The notes under the pieces are model-generated. The model did no database searches, was not told the DNA's origin, and saw nothing but the letters and a program-made list of their open reading frames with translations. A stretch of 64,000 bases of DNA from the NCBI RefSeq assembly GCF_030317035.1, contig NZ_JASZYK010000022.1, positions 34,334 through 98,333 on the forward strand, read 5' to 3'. The position numbers and the translations under genes were made by a program. Of this stretch, positions 9,227-17,924 are shown in pieces. Position 1 is the stretch's first letter. Every line of letters starts with the position of its first letter. This DNA is from Variovorax sp. J22G73 (GTDB lineage Bacteria > Pseudomonadota > Gammaproteobacteria > Burkholderiales > Burkholderiaceae_C).

Positions 9227-9451
9227 CTAGTTATCGAGGGGGAGGTCGCCGGCAAGCGCGGCATGCCCTTCGGGCGTAATGCGAAGGACGATAGCGCAAG
9301 TTGTGTCGGGGTCCCCTTCGACCGCCTCAACCAGCTCTGCCTCGACCAGCCCGGCCGCCCGGAGCACGGCCACGTTGTTTACGTCAGCGAACCGTTCCAC
9401 GGTCAGCGGGAATTCCGCTCTCTCGATCCTGCGAAGAAAGTCCATTGGCAT
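9227..9451 (-). CDS. Hypothetical winged-helix-like small protein
   Basis: The 74-residue protein is convergent with the response regulator gene, their stops almost touching. It contains FPLTVERFADVNNVAVLRAAG, which could be the helices of a winged helix, and ends with VLRITPEGHAALAG, the strand-turn pattern common at the end of such DNA-binding domains. The fold is an inference; there is no named family I can assign. Confidence 0.55.
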   Translation of the reverse strand: MPMDFLRRIERAEFPLTVERFADVNNVAVLRAAGLVEAELVEAVEGDPDTTCAIVLRITPEGHAALAGDLPLDN

Positions 9452-9777
9452 TGGTCAGGTTTCCTTTTTTTCATCCGAGCCGAATTGGGGATCGCTTACC
9501 GCATCGCAAGGCGTGAACTTAGCCGTTCTAAATCCGAGTTTGTCCAGCCAGCCGGCACCCAGCTGCCCGTGAAAGGTCCCAGCCCTTCGGGGACCGACCG
9601 GAAAGTTCCCCGCCTTTGACACGGCGGATGCGTAGCGAGTTTCTCGCCAAGCCGGGCGGGCGCGTGTGTAGCATCATTGTGCGGTTTCGCACCGCTACGC
9701 GTAGAGAAAGCGATTCTCGCCTCTTTCCGGCCGCTTCGAAAAGTGGCATGTTGTCTTTCCCTGGACAAGGAGCAAGC

Positions 9778-10713
9778 ATGGCCGCCCCTCGCTCGATCGC
9801 CTCACTTTCTCTCGGCTTCGGCCTGGTCTCGATCCCGGTGCGCCTTTACACCGCAACGGAGAGCTCATCCGCGGTCCACTTCAACATGCTTTCCAAGGAA
9901 GGTTCAAGGGTCAAGCAGCAGTATGTCGCTGCGAACAATCCAAAGCAAATTGTGCCGCGGGCGGAGAAGGTCAAGGGCTACGAATTCGAAGAAGACCGTT
10001 TCGTCATCTTCAAGCCCGAGGAGCTGAAGGCACTGGAGGAAGGGGCAAGTCACCTGATCGACATTGTGGCGTTCATTCCTGCCGATGCGGTTGATCCGAT
10101 CTACTACGACAAGCCCTACTTCCTGGCGCCGGACAAGCGCGGCGGCAAGCCATACAACCTGCTGAAGGAGGCGATGCTGGAAAGCGGCCGCTGCGCGCTC
10201 GCGAAATGGGCATGGAAGTCCAAACAGTACGTGGTACAGGTGCGGGCCGAGGACGACGGCCTGGTGCTACAGCAGCTGCTGTACGCCGAGGAGGTGCGCT
10301 CGTTGAAAGACCTCAACATCGAGAAGCTCGAGCCGTCCGCCGCTGAACTGAAGTTGGCGCTGCAGCTGATCGACCAGATTTCCCAGGACGCCTACGACCC
10401 GACGATGTTCGAGGACGAGGAAAAGAAGCGCATCCTTGAGGCGATAGACGCGAAGATTGCCGGCGAGGAGATCATCGCTGCGGAGCACCCCGAAGATGGT
10501 GGCTCGGCCCAAGTCATCGACCTAACCCAGATGCTGATGGCCAGCTTGGATAAACAGTCGACGGCCCCTGCGAAAAAGCCTCGTGCTGCGCCGGCGGCCG
10601 CAAGCCAGGTGGTTACCCCAATTCGACGCCCCGCGGTCAAGGCGCAAAGGGCGCCCAAGCAGGCTGCTCCTGCAAAGGCGGCGCCAGCCCCGCGCGCGAA
10701 AATGAAGCGGTGA
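9778..10713 (+). CDS. ku: Non-homologous end-joining protein Ku
   Basis: Ku forms a homodimeric ring that binds DNA ends and recruits LigD. The protein starts at MAAPRSIASLSLGFGLVS; AAGGAG lies five bases before this ATG, so the much longer open frame upstream is not used. It shows the Ku core (SIPVRLYTATE, VKGYEFEEDRFVIF, YYDKPYFLAPD, SGRCALAKW, LHQL-type region). The C-terminal 50 residues are an Ala/Lys/Pro-rich basic tail (KPRAAPAAASQ, KAAPAPRAKMKR), as in many proteobacterial Ku proteins that bind DNA and LigD through the tail. Length is 311 residues, normal for the family. Confidence 0.96.
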   Translation: MAAPRSIASLSLGFGLVSIPVRLYTATESSSAVHFNMLSKEGSRVKQQYVAANNPKQIVPRAEKVKGYEFEEDRFVIFKPEELKALEEGASHLIDIVAFIPADAVDPIYYDKPYFLAPDKRGGKPYNLLKEAMLESGRCALAKWAWKSKQYVVQVRAEDDGLVLQQLLYAEEVRSLKDLNIEKLEPSAAELKLALQLIDQISQDAYDPTMFEDEEKKRILEAIDAKIAGEEIIAAEHPEDGGSAQVIDLTQMLMASLDKQSTAPAKKPRAAPAAASQVVTPIRRPAVKAQRAPKQAAPAKAAPAPRAKMKR

Positions 10714-11555
10714 CCGGTTCAAAGACTCCCTCGTCAGCGTCGATGCGCGCCGCGAACCAGTTTTTTGGCCTCTCGAGGCACGCGGTGCTCCGGCTCATCG
10801 AGTTGGGATTTGTGGCGCCTGAGAAGGAGGAAGGCAAAGGGTGGCGCTTTTCCTTCCAGGACCAGGTCCTTCTGCGCTCTGCCAACGAGTTGCGAGCAGC
10901 GCGCATGCCCACGCGGCAGATCTTGCGTTCCTTGCGACTTCTCAAGGCATCGATGCCGGCTGAATTTCCTCTTGCAGGCCTGCGCATCACGGCTGAAGGC
11001 GATCGGGTCACGGTACGCTCTGCAGAGGCCCATTGGGAGCCCGAAACTGGCCAACTGATCCTTGACCTGCAGCTTGCGGCGGGAGGCGGCTCAATCAGTC
11101 GCATGCCGCCAATGCCGCCACCCACGCCAAGCGGCGTGGACCTGGCTGACTTGTTTGCTCAGGCAGAGCAGCTGGAAGAGAGCGCAGCGCATATTGCCGA
11201 GGCCATGTATCGACAGATCCTGGTCGAGGACCCCGCCTTTGCGCACGCCTACCTGAATCTCGGTTTCATGCTCTGCGAAGCTGGGCGCTGCCATTCTGCG
11301 GCGGAACTGTATGAGGATGGCGTGCGCTTCTGCCCTGACGACCCGTTGATGCATTTCAACCGCGCTGTCGCTCGTGAAGGCACCGGCGACCTGAAAGGCG
11401 CGCTCGAAAGCTACGAGGAGGCTATTCGCTTGCAACCGGATCTCGTGGACGCGCATCGGAACGCCGCCCTGCTCTACGCGGACGTCGGGCAAAAGCAGAT
11501 GGCCATCCGACATTTCAACGCGTTCCGGCGTCTTAAACCGGGCCAATCCGCGTAG
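10710..11555 (+). CDS. MerR-type HTH protein fused to tetratricopeptide repeats, coupled to ku
   Basis: The gene starts with GTG overlapping the ku stop by four bases, so translation is coupled to Ku. Residues about 12-85 form a MerR-like winged helix (AANQFFGLSRHAVLRLIELG, then MPTRQILRSL). After a Pro-rich linker, residues about 150-275 contain TPR-like repeats (AYLNLGFMLCEAGRC, MHFNRAVAREGTGDLKGALE, AHRNAALLYADVGQ). No metal-binding Cys cluster typical of metal MerR proteins is visible. The position suggests a regulator of, or partner to, the Ku-LigD system. Its target and ligand are unknown. Confidence 0.8.
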   Translation: MTGSKTPSSASMRAANQFFGLSRHAVLRLIELGFVAPEKEEGKGWRFSFQDQVLLRSANELRAARMPTRQILRSLRLLKASMPAEFPLAGLRITAEGDRVTVRSAEAHWEPETGQLILDLQLAAGGGSISRMPPMPPPTPSGVDLADLFAQAEQLEESAAHIAEAMYRQILVEDPAFAHAYLNLGFMLCEAGRCHSAAELYEDGVRFCPDDPLMHFNRAVAREGTGDLKGALESYEEAIRLQPDLVDAHRNAALLYADVGQKQMAIRHFNAFRRLKPGQSA

Positions 11556-11710
11556 CCCGGTCCGAAGCGCCGCCGTTAGGCATTGTCTGTTTTCTCGCAA
11601 GCACGCCTATTCACCTACGCCCCCTGCGACGCATTCCCGACAACACAGCGGGTCGCGAACTAGCACTCTTTTTGGTGCGCAATTTCGCGGGCCATTCCAA
11701 GGAGACCGTC

Positions 11711-12016
11711 ATGGACGATGCCAACAATTCTTCCTCCAAAGTAACCAGTGACAGCAACGACAAAATCATAAGTGGTACCTCGGATGCAAAACACGTAGTA
11801 ACCGACGCGGTGGCCTCTGGACGGGCCTTTGCGGAAGATGCGGTGAAGGTGGCAAACAAGAACATCGACGCCTTGAAGTCTCAGTTGGTGCGTGGACGCC
11901 AATGCTTGACAGAGGCCATCAACGACGAGCCGGTGAAGGCCGTATTGATCACCGCCGTCGTCAGCTCGATGTTGACGGCCCTTTTGCTATCGGCGCGGCG
12001 TATCGACGGCCGCTAG
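11711..12016 (+). CDS. YqjD/ElaB-like membrane-anchored ribosome or envelope protein (DUF883 type)
   Basis: The ATG follows AAGGAG by a normal distance. The 101-residue protein has a polar Asn/Ser-rich N-terminus, a long amphipathic helix (VTDAVASGRAFAEDAVKVAN, NIDALKSQLVRGRQ) and a C-terminal hydrophobic segment VKAVLITAVVSSMLTALLLS ending in basic residues. This is the layout of the ElaB/YqjD family, tail-anchored proteins induced in stationary phase. It heads a three-gene set with YqjE-like and YqjK-like genes. Confidence 0.75.
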   Translation: MDDANNSSSKVTSDSNDKIISGTSDAKHVVTDAVASGRAFAEDAVKVANKNIDALKSQLVRGRQCLTEAINDEPVKAVLITAVVSSMLTALLLSARRIDGR

Positions 12017-12034
12017 CTTTAGGCGCTCAAAGCC

Positions 12035-12415
12035 ATGATTCACCCCATTTTTATGACGGTGCTGCGTCGGCCTGACCTGTTCGCCACGCACCTAACCAAC
12101 TATGCAGAGCTCGTCAAAATCGAACTATCCGCTGCCGGGTCCGCTTTTGCAGTACGGGCTGCGGCGGGCGTAATCGCGTTCGTAGCTCTGCTGCTGGCCT
12201 TTGGCCTGACTGGTGTGGCAATCATGTTCGGCGTTATGCAGGGCGCTTTCCATTGGGTGCTTGCCGTGGTGCCAGGCATAGCGTGGCTACTCGCGGCGAT
12301 ATGCGCGGCATTGGCGATGCGCTCCACTGTGAAAGAGAAAGTGGCAGACGTGAAAGAAGAACTCGAGGCCGATTACAGAGTGCTTCGAATGGTCAAGGAG
12401 GCAAGGGATGACTGA
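12035..12415 (+). CDS. YqjE-like phage-holin-family membrane protein
   Basis: The 126-residue protein has two strong hydrophobic segments, AAGVIAFVALLLAFGLTGVA and WVLAVVPGIAWLLAAICAAL, separated by a short loop, with a charged C-terminal helix (EKVADVKEELEADYRVLRMV). This matches the YqjE/holin-superfamily III pattern. It is 18 bases after the YqjD-like gene, and its stop overlaps the next gene by eight bases. It most likely acts in the inner membrane during envelope or stationary-phase stress. Confidence 0.8.
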   Translation: MIHPIFMTVLRRPDLFATHLTNYAELVKIELSAAGSAFAVRAAAGVIAFVALLLAFGLTGVAIMFGVMQGAFHWVLAVVPGIAWLLAAICAALAMRSTVKEKVADVKEELEADYRVLRMVKEARDD

Positions 12416-12827
12416 CTCCACAACTCCGCTCAGCGCCAAGGCGAAGATCGCTTTGTCGAGGTCACAAATCCTCGCAGCCATGGGCTATGAAGAGGTGCAG
12501 GGAGCTCCCGCAGCTGCGCTTAAAGTGATTGCGCTCCCAAAGTCGCGAAGAACGTCCGCGCTGTCCAATTTAGGCGACAAGATCGGTCAGAGCGTTGTCG
12601 GAAGCTGGTACCGCCGAAGCGCAATCAGCACTGCGTTACAGCTGGCTGAACCAGTCCTGAAAGCCTATGCTCGAAAACACCCAGCGAAACTTGTTGCCTA
12701 TGCCGCTGGCACAGGAGCTTTGCTGTGGGTTGCCAAACCCTGGAGGCTGCTCTCAATCACTACGGTGCTTGGCCTCATTTTGAACAGTTCACGTATGTCC
12801 GACGTGGAGGGCCGACCGCGAAGCTGA
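12408..12827 (+). CDS. YqjK-like hypothetical protein, third gene of the YqjDE set
   Basis: The 139-residue protein starts inside the end of the YqjE-like gene. It contains a moderately hydrophobic segment (VAYAAGTGALLWVAKPWRLL, then ITTVLGLILN) and no enzyme motif. By position it replaces YqjK, although the sequence alone gives only weak support. Its overlap with the upstream gene indicates co-translation. Confidence 0.65.
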   Translation: MTDSTTPLSAKAKIALSRSQILAAMGYEEVQGAPAAALKVIALPKSRRTSALSNLGDKIGQSVVGSWYRRSAISTALQLAEPVLKAYARKHPAKLVAYAAGTGALLWVAKPWRLLSITTVLGLILNSSRMSDVEGRPRS

Positions 12828-13074
12828 CGGAGGGGGCAGGGATCATTCTGGTGCTCCATGGCCGAGCGGGTGCATGAGGCCGACCAGGTTGCTCGGCAAC
12901 CATGCCGAAGCACTTATATAGCGGCACCGAAATGCACAGCACTTTCCTACGAGGTAGTTCGCCTACCACCCACGTGGATGCATTGGGCCCGGCTGAATGG
13001 TGCATCACCGGCCGACGTAGACCGGCTTCGCGGAGGCGCCACGCATCCGCCCCTTGACATTCAGGAGACTTACC

Positions 13075-13389
13075 ATGAACAAGACTTCCACCTTCATCGC
13101 CGTGCTGACTCTCGCCGCATCCGGCGCGGCTTTTGCGCAGGGTACGCCGCCGAACACCTCGTCGCCGAACCCTGCCACAGCCGCCGGCACACAGAACCCG
13201 GCCGGCGGCCCCATGGGCACCACGGGCACGATCCCTGAGAACAACGCCGGCTCGAGCATGAGCGCCGGTACCCCAGGCTCCGGAAGCTCGGGGGGCAGTT
13301 CAGGCAGCGCGAACACGGGCCGTACCAACGATACGAACGCCATGGCGTCCACCCGATCGATGCGCCCGGCACGCGCCGATCGCAATTGA
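13075..13389 (+). CDS. Secreted low-complexity protein ending in RPARADRN
   Basis: The protein begins MNKTSTFIAVLTLAASGAAFAQ, a clear Sec signal peptide cleaved after AFA. The mature 80 residues are Gly/Ser/Pro/Asn/Thr-rich and probably disordered. The last residues, RPARADRN, are identical to the end of the secreted protein at 16043-16369, although the middle parts differ. AGGAG lies upstream of the ATG. It is followed after 11 bases by an L,D-transpeptidase gene. The function is unknown; a periplasmic role is inferred from the signal peptide. Confidence 0.75.
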   Translation: MNKTSTFIAVLTLAASGAAFAQGTPPNTSSPNPATAAGTQNPAGGPMGTTGTIPENNAGSSMSAGTPGSGSSGGSSGSANTGRTNDTNAMASTRSMRPARADRN

Positions 13390-13399
13390 CCGGTAAGCC

Positions 13400-14017
13400 G
13401 TGAGCCGAGGCCGGTCCATACACGTCCGGGCGATAGGGGTCGCTGCGCTGGCGACTTTGCTGTTCACTCCCTTGGTCGGCGTCGCGGCGCAGGGGGACGC
13501 GGAGCGTCTGGCCCGGGCAGCGGTGGCTGCGAACGACAACAAGTCCGGGCCGTTCGCTGTGGTCGATAAACAGCTGGCGCGTGTGTTCGTCTTCAAAGGC
13601 GACGGCACGCTGCTGGGGTCGTCGCCTGTGTTGCTGGGCTTGGCACGGGGCGATGCTTCGGTTCCGGGCATCGGTGAGCGGAAGATGTCCGAGATCCGCC
13701 CTGACGAGCGCACCACGCCGGCAGGACGTTTTGCCAGCGAACCCGGAAGAAACTTGTCGGGCGAGGACATTGTCTGGGTTGACTACGACGCGGCTGTGTC
13801 GATGCACCGCGTGCGTCCCAACGTAAAGGCGGAGCGACGCCTGGAACGCCTTGCTACGCCCACGCCTGATGACAATCGCATCACCTTTGGCTGCATCAAC
13901 GTGCCGACAGCTTTTTACGACTCGTTTGTGAAGCCAGCATTGGGTGGTCGGCCGGGTGTAGTCTATGTGTTGCCCGAGAAAACGAAGCCGGAGAGGTCGC
14001 TTTTCGATTTCCTTTGA
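13400..14017 (+). CDS. L,D-transpeptidase-like (YkuD) secreted protein
   Basis: The GTG-started, 205-residue protein has an N-terminal hydrophobic signal (AIGVAALATLLFTPLVGVAA). The C-terminal half shows VSMHRV and, 40 residues later, TFGCINVPTAFYD with the catalytic Cys, the hallmark of YkuD-type L,D-transpeptidases that cross-link peptidoglycan or attach lipoproteins. The usual HG before the SxGCI motif is weaker than in typical members. The gene is preceded by a small secreted-protein gene and abuts an IS256 relic at its stop codon. A truncated relative lies at 29472-29695. Confidence 0.8.
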   Translation: MSRGRSIHVRAIGVAALATLLFTPLVGVAAQGDAERLARAAVAANDNKSGPFAVVDKQLARVFVFKGDGTLLGSSPVLLGLARGDASVPGIGERKMSEIRPDERTTPAGRFASEPGRNLSGEDIVWVDYDAAVSMHRVRPNVKAERRLERLATPTPDDNRITFGCINVPTAFYDSFVKPALGGRPGVVYVLPEKTKPERSLFDFL

Positions 14018-15205
14018 GAGCCTGTCCTGAATTTTGTGTGCGAGGCATAGCAATGACGACCAGAAGCATCTATGCCGATCGGCAAGACGAAGATGAAGAA
14101 TGCGGCGATCGCGGGCAAGTCCGCTGTGCTGGCGAAGATTCCCAAGGAACTGCTTGACCTTCGTGAGCGGGCCGATGACCGGGCCGCACTCCGTCACACT
14201 TGGGCTACCCGAGCGGCACGGCCAAGCCCGATGCCGATAGCAACCAGCGCAACGGCAGCAGCGGCAAGACCGTGCTGACCGAAGAGGGCCGCTGCGCATA
14301 GGGGTGCCGCGGGGGTCGGGATGCGAGCTTCGAGCCGCTACTTATCCCCAAGCACGAGTGGCGCTTCACCTGATTCGATCACAAGATCATCGCCAGGTGT
14401 ATGCCCGCGGCATGACTATGCGCGAGGTGCAGTGTTTCCTTGCCGAGCAGTACGACGTGGAGGTGTCGCTGGCGTTATCAGCAGCGTCACCGACGCCGTG
14501 ATGGCCGAGGTCGACGCATGGCAGGCCCGCCCGCTGGAGCCTATGTACCCGGTAGTCTTCTTCGACGCGCTGCGATTCAAGATCCGCGAGGACGCGGCGG
14601 TGCGAAACGAGGCGATCTACCTGGCGCTGGGCGTGCTCCCGACGGCACGCGCGACATCCTGGGGGGCTGTGGATCGAGGGCACCGAAGGGGCCAAGGATG
14701 AAGGTATTCCCGATCTAAAGACGCGCGGCGTGACCGACATCCAAATCGCGGTCACCGAGGGTTGGAAGGGCATGCCCGAGGCGCAGGGCTACGCGAGCTG
14801 TAAGGACCGCAAGCTGCTGGCCGCGGCGATCAAGCCGATCTACACGGCTTTGAGCGCCGAGGCCGCTCAGGCCGAACGGGACGCTTTCGAGCAAGGCGCC
14901 TGGGGCCGCTAGTACCGTTGTGGCCGCGTGGCGCCGGGCCTGGGATCGGGTGATCCCGTTCTTCTCGTTCCCCCCGGCGGTGCGCCAGGTGATCTACACG
15001 ACCAATGCGATCGGGAGCATCAACGCGCGGCTGCGCAAGATCATCAAGTCGCGTAGGCACTTCCCGAGCGACGACGCGGCCACCAAGCTGATCTGGCGGG
15101 CGCTGCGCAACGTCACGGCCGACTGAGGCCGCGCAGCGCACAACTGGAAGGAAGCGATGAATCAGTTCGCGGTACTCTACGAGGACCGATTCAGGCAGGC
15201 GGCCC
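14018..15205 (+). mobile_element. IS256-family insertion sequence relic
   Basis: The left end, beginning directly after the transpeptidase stop, carries GAGCCTGTCCTGAATTTTG, a terminus I recognise from IS256-type elements. Inside is a frameshifted transposase. I find no matching inverted terminus on the right, near 15200, so that end has been lost. The element cannot move by itself. Confidence 0.7.
14072..15205 (+). pseudogene. IS256-family transposase, multiply broken
   Basis: Pieces in different frames follow the order of an IS256 transposase: MREVQCFLAEQYDVEVS-type HTH region, EVDAWQARPLEPMYPVVFFD with the first Asp, AIYLALGVLP, an LKTRGV-TDIQIAVTEG stretch with the second Asp region, RKLLAAAIKPIYTALSAEAA, FFSFPPAVRQVIYTTNAIGS, RHFPSDDAATKLIW and a tail WKEAMNQFAVLYEDRF. 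The segment between GMPEA and the KDRKLLAAA stretch is deleted, and several frameshifts are present. The conserved NAIES motif reads NAIGS, losing the catalytic Glu. Confidence 0.85.
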
Positions 15206-15273
15206 GCTCGATGGCCGCGACGCTTTTCCACGCCAAAGCCGGAGCGTCGAACAACCAGCAGGTACTCGCCACG

Positions 15274-15777
15274 CTACTCGTCCTTGGCCTGCAGGTTGAC
15301 CGTGGTGTCGGCAAGTTTTGAAGAAAACTCGTCACCCTGGTAGATCTCTTTGACGGCCGCGTCCAGCTTTTTCTGGTCCTCCTTGTTACCCAGAGCTTTG
15401 GCGTATGCACTCGCCGTACCAAAGCCGGCAATCCCGTAATGAGTCATGCGCTGATACTGCGCAATGATCACCGCATCAAGGACGGGCCCCCTCTTCGGAG
15501 CTTCTTCGGTTGTGTGCTTCGTGGCTTCTGCCACAAGGCCCTCCATGCCTTTGCAGTGCTCTTTGGACACCTTTTCGCCAGTCGAAGCGATGAGTTCCTT
15601 GAGTGTCGCGGTGTGCTCCGCAATACCCTCCTGACTTTTTGTCAGCAACTCCTTCAAAGCTGAATCAGAGGCTTTTCCGACAAGCTTCTTGACGCAGCGC
15701 TGCATTTGGTCGTTCGCCGACCATAAGTCTTTCAGTTCATCGATGTACAGGTCTTCGAGGTTTTCGGGCGTGGACAT
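15274..15777 (-). CDS. Ferritin-like DUF892 protein (YciE/YciF family)
   Basis: The 167-residue protein starts MSTPENLEDLYIDELKDLWS, the family signature, and is helical throughout. Iron-coordinating positions are visible as Glu14 (DEL), the Glu/His pair in GIAEHTATL and Glu/His in the later helices (QYQRMTHYGIAGFG). DUF892 proteins form dimeric ferritin-like bundles linked to osmotic, desiccation and general stress in bacteria. It is oriented against its neighbours and has its own promoter region of about 260 bases shared with the secreted protein gene at 16043. Confidence 0.88.
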   Translation of the reverse strand: MSTPENLEDLYIDELKDLWSANDQMQRCVKKLVGKASDSALKELLTKSQEGIAEHTATLKELIASTGEKVSKEHCKGMEGLVAEATKHTTEEAPKRGPVLDAVIIAQYQRMTHYGIAGFGTASAYAKALGNKEDQKKLDAAVKEIYQGDEFSSKLADTTVNLQAKDE

Positions 15778-16042
15778 GGTGGTCTCCAGTTGAGGGGGCC
15801 TCTAGAGTGACGGCTACGGATCCTCGCAGCGCGGTCCTTGAGGCCGAGCAGCTGTAGGCGATGGCACCCGGTGCGCTCGACCTGTTTGTTCTGTCGCCTT
15901 TTTATCAACGACGAGGGAGCTGCAACCCAAACTGCGCTTACCTCCTACAGATTTCAAAGCTCTCCACGCCCCGGCCAAATACCCAAACATCAAGAAGATC
16001 AGCGTGGCCTCTCAAGTTACAGAAAGCTTTTCAAGGAGACTT

Positions 16043-16369
16043 ATGACTTCAAAAAAATTACGGCTCGTTGTTCTTTCCGCTTCTCTGGCGCTGGCCTCTG
16101 GCGCTTTTGCCCAAGCGACCCCACCCGCCGGCGCGGCATCGGCGCCGGCGGGTGTGGGCACGTCTCCGCAAACGGCGGCCGAGGCGACCCGAAAGGCGGT
16201 GCCACGCTCCGATACGGGCACGGTGGTGCGCACGTCTCCATCCGTGGTCGACAAGGCTCGCCAAGCTGCCCCGACCGCATCGCCCGTTGAAAGCAGTTCC
16301 TCCGCAGGTACATCGAACGATGACCCAGTGCGTCGTGCTAATCGCCCCGCGCGAGCCGATCGCAACTGA
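16043..16369 (+). CDS. Secreted low-complexity protein ending in RPARADRN (second member)
   Basis: The ATG follows AAGGAG by four bases. A signal peptide (LRLVVLSASLALASGAFA) precedes an Ala/Pro/Thr/Ser-rich mature chain of about 87 residues. The end RRANRPARADRN matches the end of the protein at 13075-13389, and both begin their mature parts Q-T/A-PP. The two genes therefore form a small paralogous family in which the signal peptide and C-terminus are kept and the middle varies. Confidence 0.7.
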   Translation: MTSKKLRLVVLSASLALASGAFAQATPPAGAASAPAGVGTSPQTAAEATRKAVPRSDTGTVVRTSPSVVDKARQAAPTASPVESSSSAGTSNDDPVRRANRPARADRN

Positions 16370-16404
16370 TCCCCTTCCCTAAATTGCCATTCACTGGAGC
16401 AAAC

Positions 16405-16968
16405 ATGAACACACCTATCATTCCTGCGAACACCACCACCGCTACCGACGGCTCGGGTCGTCTGGTTACCGGCCTTTTTCCTGATCGAGCAAGTGCAGAG
16501 GCGGCATATGGCGCAGCGCACGATCGTGGCTACTCAAAAGACGATCTGAACCTGGTCATGTCCGACGAAACGCGCGAGCGCCACTTTGCCGGCACCACCG
16601 CTGGCAAAGAAACCGAGCTCGGCAACAAGGCAGCTGAGGGCGCAGGTATCGGTGGCGCCATTGGCGGCACCGTGGGCGCTATCGTCGCTGCAATCGCTGC
16701 GGTGGGCACGAGCCTGGCGCTCCCGGGTCTAGGTATTGTCATTGCGGGCCCGCTGGCGGCCGCCCTGGCCGGAGCTGGTGCGGGCGCCGCAGGCGGCGGA
16801 CTGATCGGCGCGCTGGTGGGATGGAACATGCCCGAAGAGCGCGTCAAGGAGTACGAAGAGGGCATCAAAAAGGGCGGCATCCTGATGGGTGTTCGTGCAA
16901 AGAATGACGACGACGCGGCTCATATCGAAACCAACTGGAAGACCAGTGGAGAAAGCGTCTATCGCTGA
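16405..16968 (+). CDS. General stress protein with N-terminal 17M/YflT-like domain and glycine zippers
   Basis: The 187-residue protein has an N-terminal alpha/beta segment (GRLVTGLFPDRASAEAAYGA, YSKDDLNLVMSDET) like the heat-induced stress protein YflT/17M domain. It is followed by a long Gly/Ala-rich region (AEGAGIGGAIGGTVGAIVAA, LAGAGAGAAGGGLIGALVGW) that forms membrane-inserting glycine zippers, and a soluble end. Such proteins are common in Burkholderiales near YqjE and DUF892 genes. It begins 35 bases after the secreted-protein gene, and a strong terminator follows. Confidence 0.8.
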   Translation: MNTPIIPANTTTATDGSGRLVTGLFPDRASAEAAYGAAHDRGYSKDDLNLVMSDETRERHFAGTTAGKETELGNKAAEGAGIGGAIGGTVGAIVAAIAAVGTSLALPGLGIVIAGPLAAALAGAGAGAAGGGLIGALVGWNMPEERVKEYEEGIKKGGILMGVRAKNDDDAAHIETNWKTSGESVYR

Positions 16969-17033
16969 GTTCCAGCTTCTTTACGAACTGATTTGCGCGG
17001 GGGGAATTTGGCGTAGCCAAATCGCGTGCTTTA

Positions 17034-17058
17034 CCCGGCCTCGCGCCGGGCGTTTTTT
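17034..17058 (+). terminator. Rho-independent terminator
   Basis: CCCGGC pairs with GCCGGG across a five-base loop, followed by CG and six T residues. It lies 66 bases after the glycine-zipper stress gene and ends that transcript. Confidence 0.9.
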
Positions 17059-17503
17059 GACACTGGGCGCTGCACTCTCCGACTTCAAGACGCCGAATTC
17101 GGCCTGGCGCTCACGCATTCACACGACCGCGTGCCTACGCACCTCAACCCCAAGGTATCGTAGTCGCCGAAGATTTCCCCGCCAATCCTCGGCGTTGGAA
17201 GTCGACCCGGTCTCGATGTGTCGCGGTTCAACGCATTGCCGTTTTAACCGCATCCTTTTTGGGCGCAGACGGCACATGGCGATGACGGCCGAAGACAGCA
17301 AAGCATCTGCGCCGACGCGGCACTTCTAAGTCGTAGCCGGCGGTCAAGGGCCCCAGGTCAGGTCCTTGATGCTCAGGAGGTCCCGCGGAAGCACCGGAAT
17401 TGCTCGGGCGTGCGTTGCTTTAACGTCAATAGATGGGAAGGAAAACCAGTTTTTCAGGTTTCGGCCTACATGTTTGAACGCTCAGAGCACCGAGAAACTC
17501 GTT
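17059..17503. other. Intergenic stretch without a recognised gene
   Basis: Open frames on both strands are short and Arg/Thr-rich. I see no homology, tRNA-like fold or repeat beyond the terminator at its left edge. Confidence 0.4.
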
Positions 17504-17704
17504 ATGCCTACACCTGAAGCCAAAATCGAGCGAATTCAGCGACTTTCAGCGGAGGAGCGCCTTTGGCAGCCTTCACCGGAAGACTGGTTGAGGGATCAAG
17601 ATAAGCTCAATCAAGCAGCCCGAGCAGCCCAAGCAGCCCAAGCAGCCGCCCAGCCTCCTTGGCCTAATACCGGGTGTGAGTTCGGATCGGATGAGTCGGC
17701 TTAA
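17504..17704 (+). CDS. Hypothetical protein with Ala/Gln repeats
   Basis: The 66-residue frame begins MPTPEAKIERIQRLSAEER, then WQPSPEDWLRDQ and an alternating Ala/Gln tract made of near-repeats of AGCAGCCC. The N-terminal half has the composition of a real helix. No domain is recognised. The frame may be genuine but has no strong ribosome site, and the tract could be a product of slippage. Confidence 0.35.
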   Translation: MPTPEAKIERIQRLSAEERLWQPSPEDWLRDQDKLNQAARAAQAAQAAAQPPWPNTGCEFGSDESA

Positions 17705-17924
17705 GTTTTCGATGTAAATCCGCGAATATGGCGCGGAACTTACCCGACGCTGTTTTTCACATTTGAGTTAGTTCGCGGGAATTGCGAGCGTCTGACGGGA
17801 GGTGGCTCGACTAGATGGTGTAGCTGTGCCTGGCCGTCTTGCGTCTGACAGCAGGCCGGCGCGGCGATCTCTCCCGCGACGTGACGAAGGGCGAGCACCC
17901 CACCCCGACGCACCCAAGGCCGAT

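Noticed and set aside
13094..14299. A 401-codon minus-strand frame opposite the L,D-transpeptidase
   Set aside because: Arg/Cys-rich shadow of a secreted protein gene that has a signal peptide and catalytic Cys on the plus strand.
17580..17660. AGCAGCCC-type repeats as a possible CRISPR-like array
   Set aside because: The repeats are short, adjacent and without spacers; they are simple slippage repeats inside an open frame.
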